Assembly: GCF_036711975.1 (NCBI RefSeq)
Contig: NC_091976.1
Coordinates: 1,550,001 to 1,614,000, forward strand
Direction: 5' to 3'
Source: Onthophagus taurus
Lineage: Eukaryota; Arthropoda; Insecta; Coleoptera; Scarabaeidae
Length of the DNA: 64,000 nt
The notes beneath the pieces were generated by a model. It did no database searches. It was not told where the DNA came from and saw nothing but the letters and a program-made list of their open reading frames with translations. The position numbers were made by a program, and so were the translations under genes. Numbering within the stretch: the stretch's first letter is position 1; the number at the start of each line of letters is the position of its first letter. Shown one piece after another: positions 44,326-56,318 of this stretch.

Positions 44326-46139
44326 TTTGTTTTGTTATCATTGTTGATGTTTCATTGATCCGTTGACGTTTCAACACGCCTCAAAAGTAGTTTTGAAGCA
44401 GTTCTAAGCTTGGATAAAGTATAAAGGAAGGTTCCAGAAAATAAAATTTTTGTTCTCTCTTATTTGTTTCCTAAGGTAACTTGATCCGATTAAGATATAC
44501 GAATTTTTAACATTTTCTTTTATAATTCGAGAATGGATGGAGATATCGAGATGCGCTTTTCACTAATATTTAGCAAATTTTATGGTGATTAATGATCTGT
44601 GAAGTAAATAGTACCGTTCCATTTAACTTTTTTTCAAAAATCACAAAAATATGTAACCGCTGCAGATAACGCCCTCTAGCTTATTTGTTTTAAACCAAGC
44701 GGTCTTACTGAAAATATCTTTTAAAAGAGCATGAAATGCTCTTTCAAACAAGACCAAAAATATTCAAATCGGTTGAATGGTCTAGGGGAGATATTAAAAT
44801 GTAAACATTTGAAAACGCATTGGCCTCCCCCTCCCTTATTATGACAGATATGAGAAATATCGCAAAACAAAAGCGATGCGGTATTATCCAAGCTACTCAT
44901 TGAGGTCTTATATATAATCTAGAGTGCGTATGCTGTTGTCCCCACCACGCCTAAAATGAAGCCAGAAAGGTCGCCATGTTAGATGTACCAACTTAGCGGG
45001 AAATTCGAAATTCTTATATATACTTATGCAAGAATTTACATTATTATAAACTGGAAAGGCAGAAAATAATAACCAAAACAAAACATTAATTTTTTATTGA
45101 TAAATAACACAGGCCAACAAATTTTTAAACCAAAGACTAGACTATACCTTCCAAATAATTTTCGATACCCTGAATCCGAATCTGACGTCAGAATTGCTTC
45201 ATCACCTAAGATTTTCAAGATATCTTACCTAAAATATGCGAAAAACACGATTTTTCAGCACATTCAAGGCTGAATTTACATCAAAAGATAATTTTTCTCC
45301 GCGGAAGTCATTATGCCATTTAAAACTATTTCTCTGCCCCCTTAAAATCTTATATTATTCATTTAAATATTTTTCTTGATCTCTGAGAAATTGTCCCCTA
45401 AAACTAATAAATTCATCATGTTTGAAATAACATCTTTTTATTTTCCAGTTTATTTACAAGTTTTAAAATTGTGAAAATGTTAAAATGTGTTCAGGTAAAG
45501 TGACACTTGCGGTCAAGCGATTTCGCTAAAATTCAATATATGGTAATTTTTTATCATTTATTAGATGTATACGAAAGTATATGTTGGGCTATACATATCA
45601 AAAGTGTAAGTTTATATGAAACATTTGAATGTTTTCAGGTAAAGTGCCATGTCCGGTTAGTGGATTTGGTCCAAAAGTTGTTTAAGAGCTTTCGATTTTG
45701 GTTTAATAGCTATATACCAAATTTCATTACGGTAACTGATTGCGTTTTTAAGTTATCGTGTTTACACACATTATTACATACGTATGTACGTACATAAATA
45801 CGCACAGGCATTTTCTGGGAATGGTCAATATCAGGACTCAGGGGACCTCAAACCGTCTATATCCATCAAAATGTCGAGGTCGAATCTGTGCACGATTACA
45901 ATACTTTGTCTCATATACTTCGTATATAGTGTGAGAAAGTAAAAATTAATTTACAATATTTTTCTTTGATATACTTTATAACAATGAAACTTCATAACTT
46001 TCACTTATTCTCGAATATTTTTAAATTAATTGTTTTTTATTGTATTTAATTTTGTATTTTTAAAACTTCTTTTCTATTTATAACAGTTTAGATGTTATTT
46101 TAGTTTCTTATGATAACGATCGCGCATCAATTCATACGA

Positions 46140-47698
46140 TCACTTAACACTCTTACGCTTATATTGAGCAGCGTTATCGTTTCTTTTCAAAGACCAGCAG
46201 TAGTCAGCCATCATTCTTTCATCCCATCTACCTTGATAGTGTCGCTCTTTTTCTTTCAAATCCTGATGGAATCGTTCACCTGTTTCTTCGCTGAAGGCTC
46301 CTACATTTTCCTGAAAGTAATCTAAATGGGAAAATAGGAAATGTAGCTTCAAACTCATTAAACAGCCTAATTTTTTAAAGTTTAATAACATTGTCGATAC
46401 AATGTTTTTATATTGTGGGTCCCGATGGTTACCCAAGAAATTTTGTACAACTTCTTAACTTAACCAAGCATTTTTTGCGTTATCTGTTATTGTTCTTATA
46501 AAATCGTCATCTTTCATTAAGTTTCTTATATCAGGCCCCACGAAAATACCTTCCTTAACTTTAGCATTACTTAATTTTTGAAATGCAGACTTAAGGTATT
46601 TAAAACAGTTTCCATCAGTATTTAAGGCTTTTACGAATTGTTTGATCAAGCCTTATTTGATATGGAGTGGAGGTAACAAAATACGCTTTGTGTCAACAAG
46701 ACTCTTGTAAACAACATTGTTAGAACCAACTTTCCAATCAAATCTTTCAGGCCACTTTTTTTTAATCCAATGTTGTTCTCGGTCACGACTGTCCCAAATG
46801 CAGAGAAAGCAAGGATTTTTTGTATTTCCTGATTGTAAGCCAACCAAAATATTGATCATTTTAAAGTAGTCACCACATATAAACCAGTTGTGGATGTTGT
46901 AATTGATTTTTTCGAGTACAAATTGAAGGTCTTCGTATGATTCTTTTCGCCTGGTGGAATGACCAATAGGGATTGCTGCGTATTTATTGCCGTTATGGAG
47001 CAACACTGCTTTAAGGCGTTCTTTAGAAGAATCTATAAAGAGAAGCCAGTCATCGGACTTATACACATCTACTTGATATATATTGATAAGTCCTTCTATA
47101 TCATTACAATAAACTAAGGAATTTTCACTAGAAAAATATTTCAGAAATTCCTCATCTCTTCTTCTGTACGCTGTAATTTTTGTTCCGGGTAACAACATGT
47201 TCCTCTCTTTAAGTCTTGAAGCCAATAATTCAGCTGAATCTTTAGAAAGAATAAGATCGCGAATAAGATCATCTAATGAATCTTGATCAAAAAGTTCAGG
47301 GTCTTTGGCACTAACAGAATCCTCATAATCACTGTCCTTTTCACTTTCAACAGAACTCATTTCTTCCAAACAACATTCATGTTTATTAGGTGGTACTTTG
47401 TCTAATCTCGCTATTTTTCCTTTCTTGGCTGGTGTTACGCTTTGTACGTTAGAATATAATGTTTCCTTTATTTTTTTTTATTACAACCTGTTATATCACA
47501 GGCACAGAGGTAACAGTCTTCATTGTGATCCTTAGGCTCGTACCACATGGTTGGTGTAATGACAACTTCCTTTTTCATATCGTTCCAATTAATCAGAGTT
47601 AATCTACAAGTAGTACAAATAGATGTAGGTACCCACGGTTTAACTAAATTTCTCATAGATATGTTGTAACATTCTACAAATTTTTTTAATCCATTCAT
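46140..47698 (-). pseudogene. Transposase-like protein of element V, four frames
   Basis: Segments at 47,698-47,468, 47,369-46,653, 46,649-46,455 and 46,436-46,140. Order: a Cys-rich CTTCRLTLINWN...WYEPKDHNEDCYLC finger, then LLFIDSSKERLKAVLLHNGNKY, ICGDYFKMINILVGLQSG...PCFLCIWDSRDREQH, RILLPPLHIK, KEGIFVGPDIRNLM, SLKLHFLFSHLDYF and GERFHQDLKE...MMADYCWSLKR. The Asp in FIDSS, Asp in ICGD and Glu in GERFHQD are candidates for a DDE triad. The family recurs as uncharacterised multi-copy proteins in arthropods; assignment as the mover of this element is inference from its place between the TIRs. Confidence 0.65.
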
Positions 47699-47803
47699 TA
47701 ATGGTTCTGCGATAAGGACGTGTTTCGAAGTTTCCGCAAAAAAGTCACTAAAGAATAAGCTTTCCGCCTCATATTTTTTTATATTAATATTCCATCGTTT
47801 TAA

Positions 47804-48716
47804 CCCTTTGTGTCCCGACGGTACTTTAAAGTACCGGTAATTTTAAACACTCATTTTAAACTGTAGTTATCTATTCGGCGCATTTAGAGCTGTCTGTACT
47901 TTCTACTATACAAGTGTATACAAGAAATAATCTGTATAAAAAACGTCGCAAACCGCACTGTAGGATTTTTAGGTACACTTTAAACTTATTCATCCAGATG
48001 TGAGGTTAGAAGTTTAGTGAAAAGTGGTGTTGTTGAATTTTGTTGTTTAAGAAGGTATTTCTTTGATAAATGGTTATTAGGTGTGATTATTACAGATCAT
48101 TTTAAAAAGAAAACATTGAGCTTAAATTTAAAATAAGTCTCATTCCTTAATTTCAATAAACATGGTTTCTAAGAATTTTTAAATTAGCATCTTTTTTGAC
48201 TCTTTTAAATGTAAGTGTTGTTTCAACATTTCTTTTCTTAATATTTTTCCAATCCAACCCAACAATTATTATACATCATTTTAAAGAGAAAGCTTTGAGC
48301 TTTAATTTAAAATAAGTCTCATTCTTGAATTTCAATAAATACGGCTTCCAGGAATTTTTAAATTAGCATCTTTTTTGACACTTTTAGGTTATACGAAAAT
48401 GTTAGTTTTAACTCAATACTCGTTTTCTCAATATTTTTTCAATTCAACCCATCGATTGTTATACATCGATTTCAACAGAAAGCTTCAAGCTTCAATTTAA
48501 AATAAGTTTTATTTCTTAATTTCAATAAACACGGTTTCCAGGAATATTTGAATTAGCATCTTTTTTGAGATTTAGACTATGCGAAAATAGGGGGATTGCA
48601 TATTTTGCTAAAATTTTATTCCAAAGGCCTTTACTGAGTGTATTTTGATAGCGTTTTAATTCTGTCTGATTCTGTCACAAAGTTTTAAAATGTTTGACTT
48701 CTTGGGACACAAAGGG
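47804..48716. mobile_element. piggyBac-type MITE with TTAA target sites
   Basis: TTAA at 47,800-47,803 and 48,717-48,720 flanks ends CCCTTTGTGTCCC and GGGACACAAAGGG. The 913-bp interior is non-coding and holds three copies of a unit of about 180 bases (around 48,100, 48,280 and 48,465) sharing TTAAAATAAGTCTCATTC. Confidence 0.88.
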
Positions 48717-50396
48717 TTAATTTTTTTTTTGTAGAAAATCCAATATGGTTGTGATTTTCATCTTATAAAACGCTATAGAGCTTAAATAAAAAATAATATG
48801 TAAATTGTCTCTTTTTGAATGAATAAATCATGAAAGCAAATGAAAGCAGTATTTTTGTAAATACTGCTATAGTTTTCCCATTAAAACTACAACTTTGCTA
48901 ACAAACCAAATAAATTCATAAAAATTAACTGGATTTTGAATGTCCAGTTTCTCAATTGAATACCTCCTGGTTAAAAGATAAATGCATGGTTAAAAATTTC
49001 AACTTTAAAGCTTCATTTTTAGATATTTGATCACATTTTCGCATATTTGTTTTACTGTGCGTCAACATCGCTAACTTGATGTAACTCAACATCAGTTTAT
49101 CAAGGACAGAACAAACCGATGTACATATTAATTTCAACAGATGATATCTCGAAGAAGAAAAAAGATATTTAAGTAATTGAAAAAGAGTTTTAAAGGGGAA
49201 GGGTAATAATTTCAAAACTTCTAAAAAAAATTGTTTTTTTTAACTCCCTCACGTGAACTATAACGACAAATACGACCAGAAACCGCATTTTTAACATATT
49301 TTGGCTAAGATATTTTGAAAACCTTACGTGATGAAACATTTTTGAAGTTAAATTTGGATTTAGAACGTGAAAAACCTTCGGGATAGTATAGTCTAGTTGT
49401 TGGTTTAGAAAACATTTAAATTTTTGTCGGCCTGTGTAATTATTAATTATATGATATTTTAAAAGAACTTAATAATTTTTAGCCATAACCCTTATAATTA
49501 ACAAAAACTAAGAAGAAAATATTTATAGCAATTCCGATTGATCACGTTAACCTTTGCTTATAAATAATTGTTAGTTTATTTAAAAAAAACTGAACAGTCC
49601 TTAATAATAAACTTTACTTGAACTTCAATTGAAGACCTTGCTGCAAGAAGGGAGTAGCTCCATTTATCAAGAGAAGGAGTTGTCCCCTTCTTATACCGAG
49701 ATCTTTAATTGTTAATTCCAAGTCAAGTAACCAGAAACATTTTATGGACTGTTGTAAATAATCGTCCAACCTATCAAATTATAAAAAAACATATGTGAAA
49801 CGAAAAGAATTCGAAAACTTTCAACAAAAATCAAATTTTAATAAAAATAACAATATGTTTATGAGAATTGTGAGGTTATAATTGTAGGTACAATTGAGAC
49901 TTGAAACTATAGCTAAGTTCAGGTCGGTACATCCAACATGTCTGATTTTCTGATTACCCCCACCACCACCACATACGCTCTCTAGATTATATATAAGACC
50001 TCAATGAAGCTACTAAATGATGTTGTCAAAGTTATAGCTCATCGTCTAACTTTCTGAGATAGCGGGAATTTTATGTTTCTCAATGGCAGTTACGCCCCCT
50101 AGCGGTCGAATTACGAACTTCAAAATAATTTCCAGGTATTTCTCTTGCCCTCTTTGCTTATAAGGATTTTTTTCCCAAACCTCTAAGCCTTACCGTTGTT
50201 GAGATACAGCCGCTCCGTACGCTTAACGGGACATCCTGTATGTTAAACGTATAAAATATGTTAAATGTTTCTATCCTAATCTTACCCTAAGAACTAGCAA
50301 AAATTCTTATCAAGATTAATTTTTTTCGATAAAATTAAAAATAAAAAGTTTTTTCTATTCAACACCTTTTCCGTGGACCTACTGTATATTAACATA

Positions 50397-51829
50397 AAGA
50401 AAATATTTACTTATAAATCATACTGACAATAAGGCAAAACGTGATATGAATTATCAATTATCATGATTCATGATCAATCTTCTTATCGTTTAAGAACTAA
50501 CAAATATTGTATAATTATTTTATTTTTAATTAAAGATAAAATTATGATTCATGTTTTAAAATTTCAATATTAAAGAATTAAGGTCTTGTTTATAACATGA
50601 GTTTAACAAATAGTAGTAGTAACACAGATATTTACAATTTTAATTTGCAATACCTGTAAATGTGAAAATTGCAAGTTTATCACATTTTATTTGTATTTGT
50701 TCTTTATTAATTATACATTTCAGTATCTTTATAGTTTATGGTATTGTTTCTTTACTTTGAATTATTTATCAAAGATTATTTTATCGCTCAGAAAAGGCAT
50801 ATTTTAGATTAGATTGGATGTATTTTAGCTATATCAATTATACATTATGTTTCATTCCTTTTGTTCATATTTAATTTACCTTCATAAATTGTTAAAGATG
50901 AATGAAAAGTGTGATTGTGGTAACATTCCGTTGGTAAGTATAGATGTTAGATAATAAGTAGAACATGAATTTGTTGTTGGCTTAAAATTAACGCAACACT
51001 TTTTTGAATGTCATAGGAAACACTCGCACGTTCTCAACAGAGTTGTACTACCACTCAAAATGAAGCAAATGATGAAAAAAGTACAGGTAAAAGCATTTAG
51101 TGAAACTATTACCAAACATTTCAAGCATAACAAAATTAAAAGAAAAATGTATTTTTCACTACCTTAAGAGTTAAATCTGGATAAATTTCTGTTCTTTGGT
51201 ACCGGAAAATCACATTCTATCAGAATTATTTTTAATGTAAATTCACCTCCTAATAGTCTAGACAAAAACAAGTCTGCACAAACAAAATTATCACAAAACT
51301 AATAGACACTGCGTAATTCTTTGTCATCCTTACGAGGACACAAACAGAATCTTAACCGTGTTGTGAAATTTTTGCTATAACTGTGGGTTGCGTTCTTTTC
51401 TGTTCGTGTGCATTTTCTAATTCTAATAATATTCTGATAATTATTTCTTGACTAATGTCTTGACTAATGCAATTCAGGTTTAGTTTTGTGTGCAACATTT
51501 TTCAGATTCTTTTACAAAAATTAAAATGGTAATAGTATTTTTTTAACTGCCATTTTTTCGAAGAAAGCTGATAATTGACATAGGGTGTTCCACATGAAAA
51601 AAACTCAGAATTTACGTAGCATCCATAAATGCAACAAAAAAATGGGGGCTCCTATTTTAAAATGTCAACTTAGGCATGGTATCTCAATTTTGGGACACCT
51701 GTACATTTCAATTTTAACTCAAAAAATGCGCGTTAAAAAATATAACCTAGATATCCAAGAATTTTTTCTGGAACAATATACCTCAAATTTTTATCGAATT
51801 GATTTCATGCTTTATGTGCACAGTGTATA
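50397..51829. other. AT-rich stretch without gene
   Basis: No coding frame is supported. A solitary mariner-type TIR end (GGGACACCTG next to TA) lies at about 51,695-51,702. Confidence 0.4.
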
Positions 51830-51974
51830 CAGGTGTCTCACATAACTAAGTAGTTCGTTAGTGATGGAACGGATAGTGATTTTGCGAAGAATCGGATATT
51901 CGGCATCCCCTTTGGCCGGATATGCGGCATATCTGTCCGGCCATTATGGTTATAATTTCTGGTACATATCTGAA

Positions 51975-54190
51975 TTTTCTCTTAACTCTAACAAGAGGAT
52001 ACTTTAATTAATAATTAGCGATATTTCCACAAGGATCCTTCAAGAAATGAATTTTATAGCGAATTTTGAAAATTATCGATGAAAATTGCAACATCGAAAA
52101 TTTTATCAGAACTTCAAATATCGTTTTCTCAAGAACTAAAACTTATTTTTCAAAACGTGTTGGTTCATTGAAAAGAGGACACTTTTATGAACATTTTGCT
52201 AAATTTGCATACTCATATTCCAAGAAATCGATTTTATACGAATTTTTAAAACTTAATCGGCTAGAATTGCAAAATTCAAAAAAACTTTCGATCATTTCAA
52301 AAATTTATTTCTCAAGAACTGAAAGTGATTTTTCAAATCGGCTTGTTGCATTAAAAAGGGGATTCTTTAATTAATAATTGGTGATATTTCCACAAGGGTC
52401 CTTCAAGAAATTAATTTTATAGCGAATTTTGAAGGTTATCGATGAAAATTGCAACATCGAAAATTTTATTAAAACTTCAAAAATTGTTTTCTCAAAAACT
52501 AAAAGTTAATTTTCAAAACCAGTTGCTTCATTGGAAAGAGGACAGTTTTATTAACACTTTGGAAAATTTTCATACTCATATTCCAAGAACTGGATTTTAT
52601 ACGAATTTTTAAAATTTAATCTGCGAAAATTGCAAAATTCGAAAAAATTGTCGATCATTTCAAAAATTTTTTTCTCAAGAACTGAAAGTGATTTTTCAAA
52701 TCGGCTTGTTGCATTAAAAAGGGGATACTTTAATTAATAATTGGCGATATTTATACAAGGGTCCTTCAAGAAATTAATTTTATAGCGAATTTTGAAGGTT
52801 ATCTTTAAAAAGTGTAACATCGAAAATTTTATCAAAACTTCAAAAATTGTTTTCTCAAAAACTAAAAGTTAATTTTCAAAACCGGTTGGTTCATTGGAAA
52901 GAGGACACTTTTATTAACACTTTGAGAATTTTTAAAACTTAAAATCATCTAAAACGGCAAAATTCGAAAAAACTTTCGATCATTTCAAAAATTTATTTCT
53001 CAAGAACTGAAAGTGATTTTTCAAAACGGCTTGTTGCATTAAAAAGGGGATACTTTAATTAATAATTGGTGATATTTCCACAAGGATCCTTCAAGAAATT
53101 AATTTTATAGCGAATTTTGAAGGTTATCGATGAAAATTGCAACATCGAAAATTTTATCAAAACTTCAAAAATTGTTTTCTCAAAAATTAAAAGTTAATTT
53201 TCAAAACCGGTTGGTTCATTGGAAAGAGGACACTTTTCTTAACACTATCGGGAATTTTCATACTCATATTGCAAGAACTGGATTTTATACGAATTTTTAA
53301 AACTTAATCGGCTAAAATTTCAAAATTCGAAAAAATTGTCGATCATTTCAATAATTTATTTCTCAAGAACTGAAAGTGATTTTTCAAAACGGCTTTTTGC
53401 ATTAAAAAGAGGATACTTTAATTAATAATTGTTATTGGTGATATTTCCACAAGGGTCCTTCAAGAAATTAATTTTATAGCGAATTTTGAAGGTTAACGAT
53501 GAAAATTGCAACATCGAAAATTTTACCAAAACTTTAAAAATTGTTTTCTCAAAAACTAAAAGTTAATTTTCAAAACCGGTTGGTTCATTGGAAAGAAGAC
53601 ACTTTTATTAACATGTTGGGAAATTTTCGTACTCATATTCCAAGTACTGTATTTTGTACGAATTTTTAAAACTTAATCGGCTAAAATTGCAAAATTCAAA
53701 AAAATTGTCGATCATTTCAATAATTTATTTCTCAAGAACTGAAAGTGATTTTTCAAAACGGCTTTTTGCATTAAAAAGAGGATACTTTAATTAATAATTG
53801 TTATTGGTGATATTTCCACAAGGGTCCTTCAAGAAATTAATTTTATAGCGAATTTGAAGGTTATCGATGAAAATTGCAACATCGAAAATTTTTTCAAATC
53901 TTCAAAAATTGTTTTCTCAAAAACTATAAGTTAATTTTCAAAACCAGTTAGTTCATTGGAAAGAGGACACTTTTATTAACACTTTGGGGATTTTCATACT
54001 CATATTCCAAGAACTGTATTTTATACGAATTTTTAAAACTTAATCGGCTAAAATTGCAAAATTCGAAAAAATTTTCGATCATTTCAAAAATTTATTTCTC
54101 AAGAACTGAAAGTGATTTGTCAAAACGGCTTTTTGCATTAAAAAGGGGATACTTTAATTAATAATTGATGATATTTCCACAAGGATCCTT
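51975..54190 (+). repeat. Satellite array, about 363-bp unit, six copies
   Basis: ACTTTAATTAATAATT recurs at about 52,002, 52,366, 52,729, 53,053, 53,416, 53,781 and 54,154, giving units of 324-373 bases. Conserved blocks are TTTCCACAAGG.TCCTTCAAG, CATTGGAAAGAGGACACTTT and AGAACTGAAAGTGATTTTTC. Each unit is AT-rich and non-coding, and itself appears to be made of two related halves. Confidence 0.9.
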
Positions 54191-54195
54191 CAAGG

Positions 54196-54612
54196 ATCCA
54201 CTACTAGGGTACACTATTTGTACAGTTTTGAAGTTTTGGTATGGGTTGTTCTTTCGAAACTTTCGATCTCAAATATTTTCAAGATGGCTGCTACCTCCGA
54301 TCTACCGGAAGTAGACCATAACTTCGTTATTTTGAATGGAACGCTACAGTTTTTATTACACTTTTTAATTGTACATAAAAAAATATGTTGACTTTCATAA
54401 AAGTTATTAAATAGGAGTAACTTTTATCAAAGTCAACATATTTTTTGGCATATAATTAAAAGGTGTAATAAAAACTATAGCATTCTATTTAAAATAACGT
54501 AGTTATGGTCTACTTTCGGTAGACCGGAATTGCGACCATCTTGAAAATGTTTTAGATCGAAAGTTCCGAATGAACAACCCATACCAAAATTTCAAACCTC
54601 TATGAATAGTGG
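54196..54612. repeat. Foldback (nearly perfect inverted repeat)
   Basis: Arms of about 190-200 bases meet near 54,410. Matching segments include TTTTGGTATGGGTTGTTC (left, 54,234) and GAACAACCCATACCAAAA (right), and ATGTTGACTTTCATAAAAGT against its complement. Confidence 0.85.
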
Positions 54613-54834
54613 AACCTTAAAATGTTTTAACGAACCAGCTACGTGAGACACCTGTATATATTATATTATATAACTATATATACTTATTGTTAGGGTACAT
54701 GAAATAAATGCACCATGTTTTCAGAGTTACATTAGCTTAAATATCCAACCCAATCCACAACAAAATCTTAGTTTCGCTATTATTTTCAAATATTCGTTTC
54801 AAAATCCTAAATTTTGTTTCAAGTACTATTTATA

Positions 54835-55860
54835 CAGTGTGTCCCCGGATAGGTGAAACGACTCTTATAAAAGGTAAAATTTTTTCTATATTAATTGTAA
54901 TTTTTTGGGGTTTAGCCCTGCTTGATGAAAGACTAATTTTGAACATATTTTCAACTTTTAAAAAACAAGTGAGTCTTGAGAGTGAAAGAAAAACTTTTTT
55001 TGTAACAGGTAAAGTACCTTTTCTGTTTACAGTACGTGAAAGTGTTACTAAGAAATTTTGTTCAGAATGAAAAACTATGCCCATATGCAAATTTTCGAAA
55101 TGATCGGCCTACTTTGATAAAAATCCATATCAAACAATTTTATTTCTAAAAAGACTGCCATGGAAAAACAAAATTGCTTTCCTGTCAATGTTAATCTGCC
55201 AAACTGTAATTTAGTAAACTTAAAGTGTTTTTAAAATACAATGTTCACATTAGAGGAAAAAGTTTACGTGATTCAATGTTATGAAACCGGGGAAAAACCG
55301 ATAAATATGGCTATTACTTTATTTAGTGGAAAATTTTCAAATACTGGAATTAAAAGAAGTACTTGTTGGCGTTTAATCAAAAGATTTCTTACAGCAGGAA
55401 GTATTCACTCTAAAAAAAATTATGATGAAACTGATTAACTGTTAATTATGATTAACTGTTTTCTTTTGTGGGCGAAAACACAATTAATTTTTTGTGAACA
55501 TTTTAACAACGGTTTGTTTATTTCTTCCGAACAATTTGAATCTCAAAACAAAAAATCTTGATAAAGTATCTAATCTTATAAAGAGGCCGATGATTCCGAA
55601 AATTTGCATATGGCCATAACTTTTTATTCTGAATAAAATTTCTTAGTAACATTTTACCATACTGTAAACAGAAAAGGTACTTTACCTGACACACAAGAAG
55701 TTTTCGCTTCAGTGTCAACACTCACTTAAACTTTTAAGACTTGAAAATATGTTTAAAATTAGTCTTTAACTAAGCAGGGCTGAACCCCAAAAGATGACAA
55801 TTAATATCGAAAAAAAATTACATTTTATAAGAGTCGTTTCACCTATCCGGGGACACACTG
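54835..55860 (+). mobile_element. Tc1/mariner-type element with about 290-bp TIRs
   Basis: Ends CAGTGTGTCCCCGGATAGGT and the exact inverse lie next to TA at 54,833-54,834 and 55,861-55,862. Arms match over about 290 bases with small indels. The interior encodes only a transposase N-terminus. Confidence 0.9.
55241..55438 (+). pseudogene. Transposase helix-turn-helix fragment (65 codons)
   Basis: MFTLEEKVYVIQCYETGEK...FSNTGIKRSTCWRLIKRFLTAGSI is the first DNA-binding helix-turn-helix of a Tc1/mariner-type transposase and resembles the N-terminus of the element Z transposase. It ends with ..YDET followed by a stop; the catalytic domain is deleted before the right TIR. Confidence 0.75.
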
Positions 55861-55862
55861 TA

Positions 55863-56318
55863 GATGAAATAAATCCTAGCTAACCATTAAGGAGATATTA
55901 TAGTGGTATTAAACATTTTCAACTTCATTTAGTTGTAATTAGATTTTTGGCCAGATATTTATAACTTCCTAACACTTTCTCCTGCAAATCTAATCACTTC
56001 TTTCTCCTGCAAATCTAATCAAATGCCAATCTTCGCATTCATGTTCCCAAATACAATTTTATCATTTCTAGAGGTTTATTTGCGCTTTTAGCTTGTTCAG
56101 CGTCTTCACGTTCTATGTTCCAATAAACTAATTAACCTGCTTATAGGGTCTAATTTAATGCTTATAGGCTCTAATTTTGGCTCATCTTTTATCCACATCC
56201 AGATTTAACTTGAATTTTAATGAAATATACAAATTTTCTTTATTAAATTCTTAAGCATTTTCTTATCAATATAATTTAATATTTAGGTTCTAAAAAACTT
56301 TCAAGGGGTAATTCCGCT
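55863..56318. other. Upstream region of the ankyrin gene
   Basis: No second gene. A 24-base direct repeat (TTTCTCCTGCAAATCTAATC) lies at about 55,977 and 56,002. A TTTAG at about 56,282-56,286 could be a splice acceptor for a 5' untranslated exon. Confidence 0.4.

Larger units (their letters stand above)
44898..50006 (-). mobile_element. 5.1-kb TIR element V with 8-bp target duplication
   Basis: AAGCTACT is duplicated at 44,890-44,897 and 50,007-50,014; the undisturbed target is seen in copy B of X near 27,225. The ends are inverted repeats of about 35 bases beginning CATTGAGGTCTTATATATAA, with one or two mismatches. The element encodes a transposase-like protein on the minus strand and contains a piggyBac-type MITE. 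An 8-base duplication fits hAT, P or Zisupton-like elements; the coding part matches none that I can name. Confidence 0.85.
40318..50238 (+). mobile_element. Tc1/mariner-type element X, copy A, with long TIRs and nested inserts
   Basis: Left end CAGGTTGTCCCGTTAAGCGT and right end (inverse, ...ACGGGACATCCTG) lie next to TA at 40,316-40,317 and 50,239-50,240. Arms are about 600 bases or longer. Inserts: a LINE at 41,745-44,325 and element V at 44,898-50,006. Without them X is about 2.2 kb. It sits inside the right arm of element Z. Confidence 0.85.
37102..50394. mobile_element. Outermost Tc1/mariner-type element (Z) of a nested stack
   Basis: The left sequence from about 37,102 (TGTCCACGGAAAAGTTGTTG, then TAGTTCTTAGAGTAAGATTG) is mirrored at the right end finishing at about 50,394 next to TA (CAACACCTTTTCCGTGGACC). 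Further inner arm sequence at 37,260-37,390 is mirrored at 40,190-40,310. Without the nested elements Z would be about 1.7 kb. It contains element W at 38,274-39,989 and element X at 40,318-50,238. Confidence 0.72.
51830..54654. mobile_element. TIR element carrying a satellite array and a foldback
   Basis: Ends CAGGTGTCTCAC and GTGAGACACCTG lie next to TA at 51,828-51,829 and 54,655-54,656; similarity of the arms continues through TTCGTTA/TAACGAA. The interior contains a short piece shared with 34,979-35,070, six units of a 363-bp satellite and a foldback. No transposase is present. Confidence 0.75.

Noticed and set aside
45507..45797. 96-codon plus-strand frame inside element V
   Set aside because: It spans degenerate repeats (GTTCAGGTAAAGTG/TTTCAGGTAAAGTG) and is on the strand opposite to the element's gene.
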